Notes: a model not told the origin generated them from the sequence alone. Shown: positions 10,355 through 24,591, numbered from the stretch's first letter. The stretch is 64,000 nucleotides of DNA from Lathyrus oleraceus (GCF_024323335.1 NC_066579.1:1956501-2020500), one strand, 5' to 3'. Numbers and translations are program-made.

Positions 10355-13300
10355 GTTGGTTTCTAACCCCATTGAATACAATGATCCTTCTCCTTCTCCA
10401 AATTTTGAATTCCCTATGTTTGAGGCCAAAGAGGAAAGTGATGTAGAAGTGAGTGATAAATTGACTCGTCTTCTTGAGCAAGATGAAAAAATTATTCATT
10501 CGTTTGAAGAGCAGATTGAGTTAGTCAACTTGGGTTCCGAAGATGACGTGAAGGAAGTCAAGATTGAGTCTCGACTATGTCCAGATGTCAAGAAGGGGTT
10601 GATTGATCTTCTTCGAGAGTATTCAGATGTGTTTGATTGGTCCTATCAAGACATGCCTGGTTTGGATTCTGAGATTGTGGAGCATAGATTGTCGTTGAAG
10701 CCAGAATGCCCGCCAGTCAAGCAGAAATTGAGAAGAATGCACCCTGATATGGCAGTGAAGATCAAGGAAGAAGTGCAAAAGCAGATTGATGCCAGTTTCC
10801 TTGTAACAGCTGAGTATCCATAATGGGTGGCCAATATTGTGCTTGTGCTGAAGAAAGATGGAAAAGTCCGCATGTGTGTTGACTATCGAGATACGAATAA
10901 AGTCAGTCCGAAAGATGATTTCCCTCTGCCACACATTGATATGTTGGTAGACAATACTGCTAAATTCAAAGTCTTTTCGTTTATGGATGGATTTTCCGGA
11001 TATAATCAGATCAAGATGGCACCCAAAGATATGGAGAAGATGACATTCATTACACCCTGAGGAACATTCTGTTATAAAGTGATGGATTTCGGTCTAAAGA
11101 ATGCTGGTGCGACTTACCAGAGAGCAATGACTACTCTTTTTCATGATATGATGCATAAAGAGATTAAAGTTTATGTTGATGACATGATTGCTAAATCAAT
11201 TGATGAAGAGGAACATGTTGAGCATTTGTTGAAGCTATTCCAGTGTTTGAGGAAGTATAAAATCTGCTTGAATCTCAACAAGTGTACTTTTGGTGTTCGT
11301 TCTGGTATGTTGTTGGGCTTTATTGTCAGCGAGAAGGGTATTGGAGTTGATCCTGCCAAGGTCAAAGCAATACAAGAGATGCCTGCGCCCAAAATTGAGA
11401 AGCAAGTCAGAGGTTTTCTCTGCCGCTTGAGTTATATTTCCATATTCATTTCCCACATGACTGCCACATGTGCGCCCATATTCAAGCTTCTTCGGAAAGA
11501 TCAGTCTTGTGATTGGACCGAAGACTGCCAGAAAGCTTTTGACAGTATTAAAGAATATTTTCTTGAACCTCCGATTTTGTCTCCCTCTGTTGAAGAAATA
11601 CCGTTGATCATGTATTTGACTGTACTCGAAGATAGTATGGGTTGTGTTCTTGGTCAACAAGATGATACTGGAAAGAAAGAATTTGCAATTTACTACCTCA
11701 GTAAGAAGTTCACCGACTATGAGACTCGGTATTCAATGCTTGAGAAGACTTGTTGCGCATTGGCTTGGGCTGCTAAGCGTCTGCGCCAGTATATGTTGAA
11801 TCATGCCACTTGGTTGATATCCAAAATGGATCCAATCAAGTATATATTTGAGAAGCCTGCTTTAACTGGGAGGATTGCCCGTTGGCAGATGTTGTTATCA
11901 GAGTATGATATCGAATACCGATCTCAGAAAACAATCACAGGTAGTATCTTGGCTGACCATTTGGCTCACCAACCAATTGAAGATTATCAGTCAGTGCAAT
12001 ATGATTTTCCTGATGAAGAGATTTTGTACTTGAAAATGAAAGATTGTGATGAACCATTGCTTGAAGAAGGGCCAAAACCTGGTTCCTGTTGGGGCATGAT
12101 ATTTGATGGAGATGTTAATCAATATGGAAATGGCATTGGGGCAGTGATTATTACTCCTCAAGGCATGCATCTACCATTTACAGCTAGATTGACTTTCAAA
12201 TGTACAAACAACATGGCAAAATATAAAGCTTGCATTATGGGGCTTGAAGAGGCCATGAATCTCAGAATCAAGTAGTTAGATGTCTTCGGTGATTCAACTT
12301 TGGTTGTGAATTAAATCAAAGGGGAATGGGAGACAAGTCAATCCGGTTTGATACCATATATAGATTATGTGAGGAGGATTTCAACTTTCTTTACAAAGGT
12401 TGAATTTCATCATATCCCTCGAGATGAAAACCGAATGGCAGATGCTCTTGCAACGTTGGTGTCGATGATTGTAGTGAAGTATTGGAATGAAGTTCCCAAT
12501 TTGTATGTGATGCGTCTTGATAGGCCAACTCATGTGTTTGCTGTTGAAGAAATCAAATACGAGAAACCGTGGTATTACGACATCAAATGTTTCCTTCAAA
12601 GTCAGATTTACCCGCCTGGGGCATCTTTGAAAGATAAGAAGACTTTGAGAAGATTAGACGGAAACTTCTACTTGAATGGTGATATACTGTACAAGAGAAA
12701 CTTCGACATGGTTTTTCTCAAATGCGTGGATAGACATGAAGCAGACTTGTTGATGACCGAAGTGCATGAAGGTTCCTTTGGTACTCATTCCAATGGACAT
12801 GCAATGACGAAGAAGATGTTGCGAGCAGGTTACTATTGGCTGACAATGAAATCTGACTGTTGCAAATTTATGAAGAAGTGCCACAAGTGTCAAATCTATG
12901 CTGATAAGATTCATGTTCCTCCGACACTATTGAATGTTATCTCTTCCCCATAGCCCTTCTCCATGTGGGGAATTGATACGATTGGGATGATTGAGCCCAA
13001 AGCTTCAAATGGACATCGTTTTATTTTAGTGGCAATTGACTACTTCACAAAATGGGTTGAAGCGGCATCGCATGCAAATGTGACCAAGCAAGTTGTTGTA
13101 AGGTTTATCAATAATCATATTATATGCCGTTATGGTGTGCCAAGTAAGATCATTACTGACAATGGATCAAACATGAATAACAATATGGTGGAAGCTTTTT
13201 GCAAGGACTTCGAGATTGCATATCATAATTCTTCTCCCTACAGACCCAAGATGAATGGGGATGTTGAAGCTGCGAACAAGAACATCAAGAAGATTATCCA

Positions 13301-13817
13301 GAAGATGGTTGTCACATATAAGGATTGGCATGCGATGCTCCCTTTTGCTTTGCATGGGTATCATACATCCATCCACACTTCAACAGGGGTAACCCATTTC
13401 TCTCTTGTTTATGGTATGGAAGCAGTGCTCCCCGTAGAGGTTGAGATTCCTTCATTACGTGTGCTCATGGAAGCCAAGTTGACTGAGGTTGAATGGTGTC
13501 AGACCAGGTTTGATCAGTTGAATTTGATTGAAGAGAAGAGATTGACTGCCATGTGTCATGGTCAGTTGTATCAGCAAAGGATGAAGAAAGCTTTTGATAA
13601 AAAGGTCAGACCTCGAGTGTTCAGAGAAGGTGACCTTGTACTCAAGAAGATTTTGACGTTCAAGCCAGATTCCAGAGGAAAATGGACTCCTAATTATGAA
13701 GGCCCATATGTTGTTAAGAGAGCCTTTTCAGGCGGCGCATTGATTCTTACAACAATGGATGGTGAAGAGTTCACTCGTCCTGTGAACGCAGATGCAGTCA
13801 AGAAATACTTCGCATAA
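10355..13817 (+). pseudogene. pol: Ogre-A RT, RNase H, integrase (unit 2)
   Basis: Copy of 2621-6083 with the same five stops (10821, 11058, 12273, 12312, 12951), so the decay predates the duplication. It differs from unit 1 by two substitutions seen by eye, one of them Lys to Glu near the start. YVDD of RT and the D-D-E integrase residues are kept; the second RNase H lacks its Glu. No gag-protease or promoter precedes it, so it cannot be expressed as an element. Confidence 0.92.
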
Positions 13818-13835
13818 AAATAAAAGAACAACTCG

Positions 13836-13983
13836 CTAAGTTGAAAACTCGAAAGGGCGGCTTAGGCAAAAATGAGTGTCTCGGTGGATTGAAAACCCGA
13901 AAGGGCGATCCAGGCAAAAATTAGAGACATAAAACAGAAAGAATTTCCCGATAAGTTGAGTACCCCACCTTGGGGCAACTTAT
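13836..13983 (+). other. Three post-pol stem-loops (unit 2)
   Basis: Same three hairpins as in unit 1, at 13836-13865, 13885-13912 and 13951-13983. Confidence 0.75.
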
Positions 13984-15476
13984 GCAAAAATTAGGGATTA
14001 TGGCAAGTAACTGCATTTTGCTGATCTTCAGATTTTGAAGACTTGTTTGAGCACAAGGGTTGACATCAGTTCATCCCCAGCAACGGTCAAGAGCACAGTG
14101 GATATCAAGAGTTTGTAGAAGGATTAAGTATCATTTGTATTCAATGTACCCCTTTTTCCATGTAAATTACCATTTTCAACTTTGTAAAAATCCATGGAGT
14201 CTTGTTATTTACAGACTACCATTCCATTAAATAAAGTTGAGCTTTTATCCAAATTGTTTCTACTCTTATTTACTTCAGCCAATAGTTTTAAATTTTATTA
14301 TGATCATTTTGAAATTAAATTTTTAAATCAAAATCAAGTTTTTTCTTAAATATATAAAAGCAAGAATTTTTCCAAAGCAAGTAAAAGGAATATCAACAGC
14401 ATATCAACGGATAGCTAGTCCTTAAGTGCGAAACATCAGAGGTTCCCTAAGAAGTTAATACTTCGGGTATCCCTAGACGTTTGTGTTGATTCATTTCTTC
14501 GGCGGAGTGTTTGATCCTCAGTGGAATTCTTTTCCTCGTCCCCAGCTGAGTTGGTTGATTCAAGTACCCTGCGGCGTGTTGTTTTCCCCGACAGAGTTTC
14601 TGCCTTCCCCAACGGAGTTTGTACATCCATAACGAAGTTCGTATTTCCTCAGCAGGGTTGATCTTTAGAGGTGGTTGATCTTCCTCAGTAGATCGCGTTG
14701 GTTTCCCCACCAATCGTCATTCAACTTGCTCCCAGTCAGAGTTTCCTCCTGGTTTCTGAGCAACTTTTGTTATGATTATTCTCTGTAGGGTTGTCTCCCA
14801 TTTTTATGGTGTTGACCTAAAATTCCCCACAGATTGGATATTCTGTCCTCAGCAAATGTCCTCTTTCCCCAGCTAGGTTTGAACCTTTGGGATGTTGATC
14901 TCTTCGTTCTCCAGCAGTTGTCTCCATATTTTATGGATTGACCGAGGATTGTACCGATGGTTCAAATTCTTTGCGACACCTTTGTATCATTTGTGATCGT
15001 TTTGTCAGCATAATCATCATATATACATATACATATACAATCATATAAATTCATAACTACATACCCTGCATCTTCATATTTGATTTGTTTGAGGTTCTTA
15101 TGGCGGTATTTTATCCCCATACCAAATTTGGTGTCTGTCCTCCTTCAATTGTAGAGTGTCAGCCCCTTAAGCAGAAAGACTTTAACCTTTCTCCTTTTTC
15201 CCACTGAGTTTGTTTCCTCGTGGATGGTTGTTATTTCAGTTTCCTCCCCAGTTGATTTTTTGGATGGAATTACTCCCCTTGAGTTATGTCCTCATTGGGT
15301 TGAGTCTTGATTGACCGTTTTCTTTCTAGCTCTTACCTAGATAGATTCTTTGGTCCCCTGAGAGTCTATTACCTAGTAACTGGTAATATTCTTCTTAGTT
15401 TACAGTTTGTTACTTCTTGCCCACTACCCGACAAAAGTACCCTTTTTTTCCTCAGTAGAGTCCCTAGTGGATCTAT
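13984..15476 (+). other. Ogre-A 3' UTR copy (unit 2)
   Basis: Copy of 6250-7741 with the same degenerate CCCCAGCAGAGTT-like repeats; one extra A relative to unit 1 near 14317. No gene seen. Confidence 0.75.
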
Positions 15477-16841
15477 TGTAGGAGAATTGCCATCCAAGAC
15501 GCAGCGGAATTTAAAAATTTCTCCATTTAGTGATCCTTACGAATGGGAATGATCAGTGATAGAATCGTTACCTCTTGTGGCGATTCAAACCTTTGGTGCA
15601 GATCTCTGATAATGATCAAAACCTTTGATACAGATCCACGGGGCGATCACGAACGTTGAACGATGACAACGTCTCTACTTAGTCCACACGAACGGATTCC
15701 TTCAATCGTAGTGCTAGCTGTTATGAATGAAAGCTTTGAGTGAGAGAAAGAGGGAAACAAAATTCCAAGTCTCTACTTGAATTTCTGTCTGAGTGGATTG
15801 GAGTGACAATGCTTCTACCCAAGGGGTTCTATTTATAGAACCACTTGTGTGGGCTTCAAGCTAAAAAGCCCACTTAAGTGTATTTTGGCCCATATCTTAT
15901 AATATGCCCAAAATCACTTAAGTATTTGGTACCTTACCATATTTCGTCTCCCACTTAAGTGCACCGTACCTTACGGTGTTCCTTAGTTACTCTATCTTTC
16001 ATCAATCCGTCCATTGTGTGTGACCCTATAGGTTTTCGCGGCGTTGGCAATTATATTAAATCACGCATTTAACATAATAAACAGTGAGCGGTATCTAGCA
16101 ACACATCACTGCTACCCAAGTCACGAAAATGTCATGTGATCTGACAAAACCTCCTGTGATAATAATTATGTGTATAATTACCCCTTTGCCCTTATGTCTA
16201 TATTGAACACAAGGTATAGACCGTGTCACCCTTGTCCAGTTCAATATTGGGCCCATAGACATTTATCCTGTTATGCAGGATGGGCAGATTCCATCTAGGA
16301 CACTCATGTCCCTCAGCATGCTTTGTGGAGTACCCATTAACTGTCTTTATGGTTATCCAGTTACGGACAACGTTGGATCAGCAACAAAGCACTCGACTCT
16401 ACATCTAGGATCCATAGTGGTTTCAGGTCGAAGAGTGGTATACACTATTATCACCATGAGAATAACTTATGACACTTTGCATAACTTTCTATATAGTATT
16501 CTCATAGCGGGTCAATCCGGTATAAATATTACTCCTAATATTCATACCTATGTTTAAGACTTGATAACTCTTTATCCATGATCCATGAGATGTGATCATC
16601 AGTCTACAAACATAATAGTCTTAATGCTTTAATATTATCCCACTTCACACTAAAGCTCGACTACGGATACTTTAAGAATAATGTCCTTGTGTTTAATGTG
16701 TTCTCATGATTAAGTCACACTTAATACATTAAACGGACTATCTATTCCAGGGACTTTATTAATCAACCATAATAAAGAAAATGCCTTTAAATAATTCGAT
16801 ACAAGTACCAAAAGTATTGGCCTCTAGGGCTTACACCAACA
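15477..16841 (-). repeat. Copia-A LTR copy in unit 2 (1365 bp)
   Basis: Duplicate of the copia-A 3' LTR, preceded by TCTAT (15472-15476). Same TG...CA ends and length as the copies at 7742 and 23212. Confidence 0.93.
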
Positions 16842-17614
16842 ATCTCCCACAAACACTACAGCCAATCAGGCATACCCCGTATGCCCATTGATCTAGTATG
16901 GCCATCATGCTTCTGCTGCGCAAGAGGCTTTGTCAGTGGGTTAGCAACATTGTCAAGTGTAGGTACTTTACATATTTTCACACAACGTCTAAGTATGTGT
17001 TTGGATAGTTGGTGAGATCTAGGCTCCTTAGCTTGTGCGATAACACCATTGTTATCATAATAGAGACCAATGGGATCCATAATGCTAGGGACTATGCCAA
17101 GTTTATTGATCCAAACAGCTTCCTTTGCTGCATTTAAGGCAGCAATATACTCAGCCTCAATTGTAGAATCAGCAACTGCATCTTGCGTTGAACTTTTCAA
17201 GCTCACAGTGCCACCATTTAAGCAAAACACATAACCAGATTGGAATCATTCATATTAAAGCGTCTCAGCACTTTGTCTATGTACTCTGACTTAGGCCAAG
17301 CATTTCATGATCTATCTCTATAGGTTCTGATAGGTTGCTTCACCCAGGTCCTTCATAGAAAAGCATTTCCCCAACCAAGACTTTACTTGTTGCAGGGTAG
17401 GGATATCGATTCCAATGAGTAATATGTCATCTACATATAATACCAGGAGTACGATCATGCTCCCACTAACCTTTTTGTAGACACAAGGCTCATCTTCGTT
17501 CTTGATGAATCCATACAGTTTTACTGTTTCATCAAGGCGAAGATTCCATGAGTAGGTCACAGGCTCATCTTGATCCATGAGTAATACATCACCTTGATCA
17601 GATATCCATATATC
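16842..17614 (-). pseudogene. pol: Ty1/copia RNase H and RT remnant (unit 2)
   Basis: Copy of 9107-9879: RNase H tail at 16856-17230 and RT tail with YVDD at 17318-17578. Truncated at the same base as unit 1. Confidence 0.9.
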
Positions 17615-18020
17615 AAATCATTATGCAGGTTGGTTTCTAACCCCATTGTCAGATCACATGACATTTTCGTGTCTTGGGTAGCAGTGATGTGTTGCTAGAT
17701 ACCGCTCACTATTTATTATGTTAAATACGTGATTTAATATAATTGCCAATGCCGCAAAAACCTACAGGGTCACACACAAAAGGACGGATTGATGAGAGAT
17801 AGAGTAACTAAGGAATACCGTAATGTACGATGCACTTAAGTGAATTGTAGAACATCGTAAGGTATGGTGTACTTAAGAAGAATACGAAATATGATAAGGT
17901 ACCACGCGCTTAAGTGATTTTTGCATATTATAAGATATGGGCCACATACACTTGAGTGGGCTTTTTTAGCTTGCAGCCCACACAAGTGGTTTTATAAATA
18001 AAGTCATTATGTAGAAGCAT
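17615..18020. other. Complex junction between units 2 and 3
   Basis: Matches the junction at 9880-10285 in content and extent: a 39-bp copy of the splice-acceptor region and then the inverted, diverged LTR fragment. Sharing of such a specific join at both borders means it arose once and was copied. Confidence 0.85.
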
Positions 18021-18089
18021 TTGTCCATCTGCATAACATTTGGTCACAAATTCACTTCTCTAAAATAAAAATATCAAATCATTATGCAG
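18021..18089 (+). other. 3' part of the Ogre-A intron (unit 3)
   Basis: Splice acceptor ATTATGCAG ends at 18089; the donor half is absent as in unit 2. Confidence 0.8.
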
Positions 18090-21000
18090 GTTGGTTTCTA
18101 ACCCCATTGAATACAATGATCCTTCTCCTTCTCCAAATTTTGAATTCCCTATGTTTGAGGCCAAAGAGGAAAGTGATGTAGAAGTGAGTGATAAATTGAC
18201 TCGTCTTCTTGAGCAAGATGAAAAAATTATTCATTCGTTTGAAGAGCAGATTGAGTTAGTCAACTTGGGTTCCGAAGATGACGTGAAGGAAGTCAAGATT
18301 GAGTCTCGACTATGTCCAGATGTCAAGAAGGGGTTGATTGATCTTCTTCGAGAGTATTCAGATGTGTTTGATTGGTCCTATCAAGACATGCCTGGTTTGG
18401 ATTCTGAGATTGTGGAGCATAGATTGTCGTTGAAGCCAGAATGCCCGCCAGTCAAGCAGAAATTGAGAAGAATGCACCCTGATATGGCAGTGAAGATCAA
18501 GGAAGAAGTGCAAAAGCAGATTGATGCCAGTTTCCTTGTAACAGCTGAGTATCCATAATGGGTGGCCAATATTGTGCTTGTGCTGAAGAAAGATGGAAAA
18601 GTCCGCATGTGTGTTGACTATCGAGATACGAATAAAGTCAGTCCGAAAGATGATTTCCCTCTGCCACACATTGATATGTTGGTAGACAATACTGCTAAAT
18701 TCAAAGTCTTTTCGTTTATGGATGGATTTTCCGGATATAATCAGATCAAGATGGCACCCAAAGATATGGAGAAGATGACATTCATTACACCCTGAGGAAC
18801 ATTCTGTTATAAAGTGATGGATTTCGGTCTAAAGAATGCTGGTGCGACTTACCAGAGAGCAATGACTACTCTTTTTCATGATATGATGCATAAAGAGATT
18901 AAAGTTTATGTTGATGACATGATTGCTAAATCAATTGATGAAGAGGAACATGTTGAGCATTTGTTGAAGCTATTCCAGTGTTTGAGGAAGTATAAAATCT
19001 GCTTGAATCTCAACAAGTGTACTTTTGGTGTTCGTTCTGGTATGTTGTTGGGCTTTATTGTCAGCGAGAAGGGTATTGGAGTTGATCCTGCCAAGGTCAA
19101 AGCAATACAAGAGATGCCTGCGCCCAAAATTGAGAAGCAAGTCAGAGGTTTTCTCTGCCGCTTGAGTTATATTTCCATATTCATTTCCCACATGACTGCC
19201 ACATGTGCGCCCATATTCAAGCTTCTTCGGAAAGATCAGTCTTGTGATTGGACCGAAGACTGCCAGAAAGCTTTTGACAGTATTAAAGAATATTTTCTTG
19301 AACCTCCGATTTTGTCTCCCTCTGTTGAAGAAATACCGTTGATCATGTATTTGACTGTACTCGAAGATAGTATGGGTTGTGTTCTTGGTCAACAAGATGA
19401 TACTGGAAAGAAAGAATTTGCAATTTACTACCTCAGTAAGAAGTTCACCGACTATGAGACTCGGTATTCAATGCTTGAGAAGACTTGTTGCGCATTGGCT
19501 TGGGCTGCTAAGCGTCTGCGCCAGTATATGTTGAATCATGCCACTTGGTTGATATCCAAAATGGATCCAATCAAGTATATATTTGAGAAGCCTGCTTTAA
19601 CTGGGAGGATTGCCCGTTGGCAGATGTTGTTATCAGAGTATGATATCGAATACCGATCTCAGAAAACAATCACAGGTAGTATCTTGGCTGACCATTTGGC
19701 TCACCAACCAATTGAAGATTATCAGTCAGTGCAATATGATTTTCCTGATGAAGAGATTTTGTACTTGAAAATGAAAGATTGTGATGAACCATTGCTTGAA
19801 GAAGGGCCAAAACCTGGTTCCTGTTGGGGCATGATATTTGATGGAGATGTTAATCAATATGGAAATGGCATTGGGGCAGTGATTATTACTCCTCAAGGCA
19901 TGCATCTACCATTTACAGCTAGATTGACTTTCAAATGTACAAACAACATGGCAAAATATAAAGCTTGCATTATGGGGCTTGAAGAGGCCATGAATCTCAG
20001 AATCAAGTAGTTAGATGTCTTCGGTGATTCAACTTTGGTTGTGAATTAAATCAAAGGGGAATGGGAGACAAGTCAATCCGGTTTGATACCATATATAGAT
20101 TATGTGAGGAGGATTTCAACTTTCTTTACAAAGGTTGAATTTCATCATATCCCTCGAGATGAAAACCGAATGGCAGATGCTCTTGCAACGTTGGTGTCGA
20201 TGATTGTAGTGAAGTATTGGAATGAAGTTCCCAATTTGTATGTGATGCGTCTTGATAGGCCAACTCATGTGTTTGCTGTTGAAGAAATCAAATACGAGAA
20301 ACCGTGGTATTACGACATCAAATGTTTCCTTCAAAGTCAGATTTACCCGCCTGGGGCATCTTTGAAAGATAAGAAGACTTTGAGAAGATTAGACGGAAAC
20401 TTCTACTTGAATGGTGATATACTGTACAAGAGAAACTTCGACATGGTTTTTCTCAAATGCGTGGATAGACATGAAGCAGACTTGTTGATGACCGAAGTGC
20501 ATGAAGGTTCCTTTGGTACTCATTCCAATGGACATGCAATGACGAAGAAGATGTTGCGAGCAGGTTACTATTGGCTGACAATGAAATCTGACTGTTGCAA
20601 ATTTATGAAGAAGTGCCACAAGTGTCAAATCTATGCTGATAAGATTCATGTTCCTCCGACACTATTGAATGTTATCTCTTCCCCATAGCCCTTCTCCATG
20701 TGGGGAATTGATACGATTGGGATGATTGAGCCCAAAGCTTCAAATGGACATCGTTTTATTTTAGTGGCAATTGACTACTTCACAAAATGGGTTGAAGCGG
20801 CATCGCATGCAAATGTGACCAAGCAAGTTGTTGTAAGGTTTATCAATAATCATATTATATGCCGTTATGGTGTGCCAAGTAAGATCATTACTGACAATGG
20901 ATCAAACATGAATAACAATATGGTGGAAGCTTTTTGCAAGGACTTCGAGATTGCATATCATAATTCTTCTCCCTACAGACCCAAGATGAATGGGGATGTT

Positions 21001-21552
21001 GAAGCTGCGAACAAGAACATCAAGAAGATTATCCAGAAGATGGTTGTCACATATAAGGATTGGCATGCGATGCTCCCTTTTGCTTTGCATGGGTATCATA
21101 CATCCATCCACACTTCAACAGGGGTAACCCATTTCTCTCTTGTTTATGGTATGGAAGCAGTGCTCCCCGTAGAGGTTGAGATTCCTTCATTACGTGTGCT
21201 CATGGAAGCCAAGTTGACTGAGGTTGAATGGTGTCAGACCAGGTTTGATCAGTTGAATTTGATTGAAGAGAAGAGATTGACTGCCATGTGTCATGGTCAG
21301 TTGTATCAGCAAAGGATGAAGAAAGCTTTTGATAAAAAGGTCAGACCTCGAGTGTTCAGAGAAGGTGACCTTGTACTCAAGAAGATTTTGACGTTCAAGC
21401 CAGATTCCAGAGGAAAATGGACTCCTAATTATGAAGGCCCATATGTTGTTAAGAGAGCCTTTTCAGGCGGCGCATTGATTCTTACAACAATGGATGGTGA
21501 AGAGTTCACTCGTCCTGTGAACGCAGATGCAGTCAAGAAATACTTCGCATAA
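18090..21552 (+). pseudogene. pol: Ogre-A RT, RNase H, integrase (unit 3)
   Basis: Third copy with the same five stops (18556, 18793, 20008, 20047, 20686). Predicted protein segments are identical to unit 2 as far as compared. RT YVDD and integrase D-D-E are present; the second RNase H has the damaged acidic block. Confidence 0.92.
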
Positions 21553-21570
21553 AAATAAAAGAACAACTCG

Positions 21571-21718
21571 CTAAGTTGAAAACTCGAAAGGGCGGCTTAG
21601 GCAAAAATGAGTGTCTCGGTGGATTGAAAACCCGAAAGGGCGATCCAGGCAAAAATTAGAGACATAAAACAGAAAGAATTTCCCGATAAGTTGAGTACCC
21701 CACCTTGGGGCAACTTAT
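21571..21718 (+). other. Three post-pol stem-loops (unit 3)
   Basis: Same hairpins as unit 1, at 21571-21600, 21620-21647 and 21686-21718. Confidence 0.75.
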
Positions 21719-23206
21719 GCAAAAATTAGGGATTATGGCAAGTAACTGCATTTTGCCGATCTTCAGATTTTGAAGACTTGTTTGAGCACAAGGGTTGACA
21801 TCAGTTCATCCCCAGCAACGGTCAAGAGCACAGTGGATATCAAGAGTTTGTAGAAGGATTAAGTATCATTTGTATTCAATGTACCCCTTTTTCCATGTAA
21901 ATTACCATTTTCAACTTTGTAAAAATCCATGGAGTCTTGTTATTTACAGACTACCATTCCATTAAATAAAGTTGAGCTTTTATCCAAATTGTTTCTACTC
22001 TTATTTACTTCAGCCAATAGTTTTAAATTTTATTATGATCATTTTGAAATTAAATTTTTAAATCAAAATCAAGTTTTTTCTTAAATATATAAAAGCAAGA
22101 ATTTTTCCAAAGCAAGTAAAAGGAATATCAACAGCATATCAACGGATAGCTAGTCCTTAAGTGCGAAACATCAGAGGTTCCCTAAGAAGTTAATACTTCG
22201 GGTATCCCTAGACGTTTGTGTTGATTCATTTCTTCGGCGGAGTGTTTGATCCTCAGTGGAATTCTTTTCCTCGTCCCCAGCTGAGTTGGTTGATTCAAGT
22301 ACCCTGCGGCGTGTTGTTTTCCCCGACAGAGTTTCTGCCTTCCCCAACGGAGTTTGTACATCCATAACGAAGTTCGTATTTCCTCAGCAGGGTTGATCTT
22401 TAGAGGTGGTTGATCTTCCTCAGTAGATCGCGTTGGTTTCCCCACCAATCGTCATTCAACTTGCTCCCAGTCAGAGTTTCCTCCTGGTTTCTGAGCAACT
22501 TTTGTTATGATTATTCTCTGTAGGGTTGTCTCCCATTTTTATGGTGTTGACCTAAAATTCCCCACAGATTGGATATTCTGTCCTCAGCAAATGTCCTCTT
22601 TCCCCAGCTAGGTTTGAACCTTTGGGATGTTGATCTCTTCGTTCTCCAGCAGTTGTCTCCATATTTTATGGATTGACCGAGGATTGTACCGATGGTTCAA
22701 ATTCTTTGCGACACCTTTGTATCATTTGTGATCGTTTTGTCAGCATAATCATCATATATACATATACATATACAATCATATAAATTCATAACTACATACC
22801 CTGCATCTTCATATTTGATTTGTTTGAGGTTCTTATGGCGGTATTTTATCCCCATACCAAATTTGGTGTCTGTCCTCCTTCAATTGTAGAGTGTCAGCCC
22901 CTTAAGCAGAAAGACTTTAACCTTTCTCCTTTTTCCCACTGAGTTTGTTTCCTCGTGGATGGTTGTTATTTCAGTTTCCTCCCCAGTTGATTTTTTGGAT
23001 GGAATTACTCCCCTTGAGTTATGTCCTCATTGGGTTGAGTCTTGATTGACCGTTTTCTTTCTAGCTCTTACCTAGATAGATTCTTTGGTTCCCTGAGAGT
23101 CTATTACCTAGTAACTGGTAATATTCTTCTTAGTTTACAGTTTGTTACTTCTTGCCCACTACCCGACAAAAGTACCCTTTTTTTCCTCAGTAGAGTCCCT
23201 AGTGGA
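21719..23206 (+). other. Ogre-A 3' UTR copy (unit 3)
   Basis: Copy of the repeat-rich 3' UTR up to the copia-A insertion. It continues on the far side of copia-A at 30502, so this is the copy in which the target site is complete. Confidence 0.8.
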
Positions 23207-23211
23207 TCTAT
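23207..23211. repeat. Target-site duplication TCTAT, left copy
   Basis: Five bases before the copia-A LTR; the same five follow the other LTR at 30497-30501. Confidence 0.92.
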
Positions 23212-24576
23212 TGTAGGAGAATTGCCATCCAAGACGCAGCGGAATTTAAAAATTTCTCCATTTAGTGATCCTTACGAATGGGAATGATCAGTGATAGAAT
23301 CGTTACCTCTTGTGGCGATTCAAACCTTTGGTGCAGATCTCTGATAATGATCAAAACCTTTGATACAGATCCACGGGGCGATCACGAACGTTGAACGATG
23401 ACAACGTCTCTACTTAGTCCACACGAACGGATTCCTTCAATCGTAGTGCTAGCTGTTATGAATGAAAGCTTTGAGTGAGAGAAAGAGGGAAACAAAATTC
23501 CAAGTCTCTACTTGAATTTCTGTCTGAGTGGATTGGAGTGACAATGCTTCTACCCAAGGGGTTCTATTTATAGAACCACTTGTGTGGGCTTCAAGCTAAA
23601 AAGCCCACTTAAGTGTATTTTGGCCCATATCTTATAATATGCCCAAAATCACTTAAGTATTTGGTACCTTACCATATTTCGTCTCCCACTTAAGTGCACC
23701 GTACCTTACGGTGTTCCTTAGTTACTCTATCTTTCATCAATCCGTCCATTGTGTGTGACCCTATAGGTTTTCGCGGCGTTGGCAATTATATTAAATCACG
23801 CATTTAACATAATAAACAGTGAGCGGTATCTAGCAACACATCACTGCTACCCAAGTCACGAAAATGTCATGTGATCTGACAAAACCTCCTGTGATAATAA
23901 TTATGTGTATAATTACCCCTTTGCCCTTATGTCTATATTGAACACAAGGTATAGACCGTGTCACCCTTGTCCAGTTCAATATTGGGCCCATAGACATTTA
24001 TCCTGTTATGCAGGATGGGCAGATTCCATCTAGGACACTCATGTCCCTCAGCATGCTTTGTGGAGTACCCATTAACTGTCTTTATGGTTATCCAGTTACG
24101 GACAACGTTGGATCAGCAACAAAGCACTCGACTCTACATCTAGGATCCATAGTGGTTTCAGGTCGAAGAGTGGTATACACTATTATCACCATGAGAATAA
24201 CTTATGACACTTTGCATAACTTTCTATATAGTATTCTCATAGCGGGTCAATCCGGTATAAATATTACTCCTAATATTCATACCTATGTTTAAGACTTGAT
24301 AACTCTTTATCCATGATCCATGAGATGTGATCATCAGTCTACAAACATAATAGTCTTAATGCTTTAATATTATCCCACTTCACACTAAAGCTCGACTACG
24401 GATACTTTAAGAATAATGTCCTTGTGTTTAATGTGTTCTCATGATTAAGTCACACTTAATACATTAAACGGACTATCTATTCCAGGGACTTTATTAATCA
24501 ACCATAATAAAGAAAATGCCTTTAAATAATTCGATACAAGTACCAAAAGTATTGGCCTCTAGGGCTTACACCAACA
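23212..24576 (-). repeat. Copia-A 3' LTR
   Basis: TG...CA ends, 1365 bp, bordered by TCTAT on the outside and the PPT on the inside. It is the source of the LTR copies in units 1 and 2. Confidence 0.95.
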
Positions 24577-24591
24577 ATCTCCCACAAACAC
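24577..24591 (-). promoter_or_regulatory. Copia-A polypurine tract
   Basis: On the minus strand GTGTTTGTGGGAGAT directly precedes the 3' LTR; the usual place for plus-strand DNA priming. Confidence 0.75.

Larger units (their letters stand above)
10286..18020. repeat. Tandem unit 2 of 3 (7735 bp)
   Basis: Second copy, same order and orientation, no private difference found by eye. It matches unit 3 at the left-hand variable sites and unit 1 at most right-hand ones, which suggests a crossover product. Its right border repeats the junction filler of unit 1 (17615-18020) exactly as far as I compared. Confidence 0.93.
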
